Positions 15,073 through 16,052 of a stretch of 16,052 nt of DNA are shown piece after piece; position 1 is the first letter of the stretch, and each line of letters begins with the position of its first letter. The position numbers were made by a program, and so were the translations under genes. The notes below the pieces were generated by a model that saw only the letters and a list, made by a program, of their open reading frames with translations, was not told the DNA's origin and made no database searches. Origin of the DNA: an uncultured Eggerthella sp. (GTDB taxonomy: Bacteria; Actinomycetota; Coriobacteriia; Coriobacteriales; Eggerthellaceae); NCBI GenBank assembly GCA_900544455.1, contig UQVJ01000033.1, forward strand, positions 1 through 16,052. The letters are read 5' to 3'.

Positions 15073-15600
15073 TTAGCGGAATCGACCAGAGGTAGGAACC
15101 TGCCATGCTTCATTAGAAGGCTGGGCAAACGGCAGGCGGCGCATGACGACGAAAAGCAACGCCGCGATCAAAGAATTCAAGATTGTGGCAGGAATTACGC
15201 GCTGAGCAAGGATCTCGAAGATGGACCCCTGATAGCCGAGCACCATAAGGACAATAGCGAACAGCAGCTCGAACACCAGAAGCGTTGCCGCCAGAGCAAT
15301 AATGGGCATAGCCAACGAAGTACCATCCAACACCTCGAACACGCGCGAAAGGCAGAACACCGCAATAAGCAAAAGCAACGGCGTAAGGCCTACTGGCGTA
15401 TGGGTAAGGAGGTCGGCAATAAGGCCGAGCACAAACGCATAAACGTACGTGGTATCGGGACGACGCATGATGGAGAGCACCAAAACGAACGAAACGATAA
15501 AACTCGGCACTGTGGAGAACACCGTAAGAATCGGCGCGAATACCACCTGAATCACTACGATGACCGCAGAAAAGATAAGAGGAAGCATCCAATCACGCAT
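15073..15600 (-). CDS. mreD: Rod shape-determining protein MreD
   Basis: The 175-residue integral membrane protein has five or six hydrophobic segments and the MreD-type run VYAFVLGLIADLL (about 53-65), followed by a proline- and leucine-rich helix. MreD links cytoplasmic MreB to MreC and the PBP2-RodA pair. Its length is normal for the family. The ATG at 15600 follows the mreC stop by 5 bp. The assignment rests on hydrophobicity, the short motif and the very characteristic mreC-mreD-mrdA-rodA order. Confidence 0.92.
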   Translation of the reverse strand: MRDWMLPLIFSAVIVVIQVVFAPILTVFSTVPSFIVSFVLVLSIMRRPDTTYVYAFVLGLIADLLTHTPVGLTPLLLLIAVFCLSRVFEVLDGTSLAMPIIALAATLLVFELLFAIVLMVLGYQGSIFEILAQRVIPATILNSLIAALLFVVMRRLPFAQPSNEAWQVPTSGRFR

Positions 15601-15605
15601 GGGCG

Positions 15606-16052
15606 TTATTCACCATCCTCGGAAGAAGAGTTAGAAGAAGATTTCTTCTTGGAGTCAGAGCTAGAAGAGTCGCCCGACTTCGAAGAGCCATCGGAGCTCG
15701 AGCTGGCATTCGCATCGCTGTTTGATTTTTTGTTCAAAAGGGCATCGGGACCAACCGCCTGAACCACCGCGTTGGCGGCATTGGTGTCGCTAGAAGCGGC
15801 GCCATCATTGCTCATGCCCAAAACAACCAGCACTTCACTGATGTTGCTGAACGATGAGTTGGGCGAAATAACAATGGTACGTGTTGCGTCGCCCTGTCGC
15901 TGCTCAACCTTGGAAACCACACCTACGACCAATCCGCGGAAATAGCCTCCGCCAAGACCTGTGGTAATAACCGCTTCGCCTTCTTTTACCTCGGTGCTCT
16001 CATCAACGCCCTGAAGATACAGCACGCCTTCCACCGATCCGGAAAGAATGCC
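15606..16052 (-). CDS. mreC: Rod shape-determining protein MreC, C-terminal part
   Basis: The open frame runs off the window at 16052; only the last 148 codons are present. The visible beta-rich segment (YLQGVDESTEVKEGEAVITT, GLGGGYFRGLVVGVV, RTIVISPNSSFSNISEVLVV) is the C-terminal part of the periplasm-type MreC core, which scaffolds PBP2. After it comes a tail unusual for MreC: a linker followed by about 42 residues (15609-15734) made almost entirely of Ser, Asp, Lys, Asn and Gly. The tail is probably disordered and outside the membrane. An internal GTG at 16034 is not the start, because the frame and homology continue past it. Confidence 0.92.
   Translation of the reverse strand, partial: GILSGSVEGVLYLQGVDESTEVKEGEAVITTGLGGGYFRGLVVGVVSKVEQRQGDATRTIVISPNSSFSNISEVLVVLGMSNDGAASSDTNAANAVVQAVGPDALLNKKSNSDANASSSSDGSSKSGDSSSSDSKKKSSSNSSSEDGE

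Noticed and set aside
14494..15762. 422-codon plus-strand open frame
   Set aside because: It is antisense to mreC, mreD and mrdA, with low-complexity Arg/Lys/His-rich composition, no ribosome binding site and no recognisable domain.

Overview
The window looks like a chromosomal segment of a gut or oral Coriobacteriia (Eggerthellales-type actinobacterium). The evidence is a coriobacterial-style membrane-bound [NiFe] hydrogenase, a rod-shape (mre) operon of actinobacterial layout, and moderately GC-rich coding DNA with strong AGGAGG ribosome binding sites. I cannot name the genus. Every supported gene except pheA lies on the minus strand.

Region 1 (1-3692, minus) is a compact three-gene hydrogenase operon. 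hyaA is the Tat-exported Fe-S small subunit, hyaB the NiFe large subunit and hyaC the four-helix cytochrome b. They are separated by 3 bp and 0 bp and end in a strong terminator. Together they should oxidise H2 on the outer face of the membrane and pass electrons through three Fe-S clusters and heme b to the quinone pool. No maturation protease or hyp gene follows, so these must lie elsewhere. Upstream is about 0.7 kb of AT-rich, apparently gene-free DNA (3693-4393).

Region 2 (4394-5239, plus) is pheA, a prephenate dehydratase with an ACT domain. A long-range stem-loop follows it.

Region 3 (5421-8340, minus) is a tightly packed three-gene set. A TPR-like/AAA+-like protein with a destroyed Walker A motif comes first, then a cysteine-rich Rrf2 regulator, then a MutY-like DNA glycosylase that lacks the [4Fe-4S] cysteines and carries Glu where the catalytic Asp is expected. 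A HAD-IB phosphatase (8620-9309) lies upstream.

Region 4 (9477-10566, minus) holds two identical tRNA-Asp(GTC) genes, each with its own promoter and terminator. Between them is about 0.85 kb of gene-free DNA containing a perfect 24-bp inverted repeat.

Region 5 (10709-16052, minus) is the cell-elongation operon mreC (partial, cut by the window end), mreD, mrdA (PBP2) and rodA, followed by a DUF697-type membrane protein gene. Their products build the lateral wall: MreC and MreD scaffold the elongasome, RodA polymerises glycan and PBP2 cross-links it.
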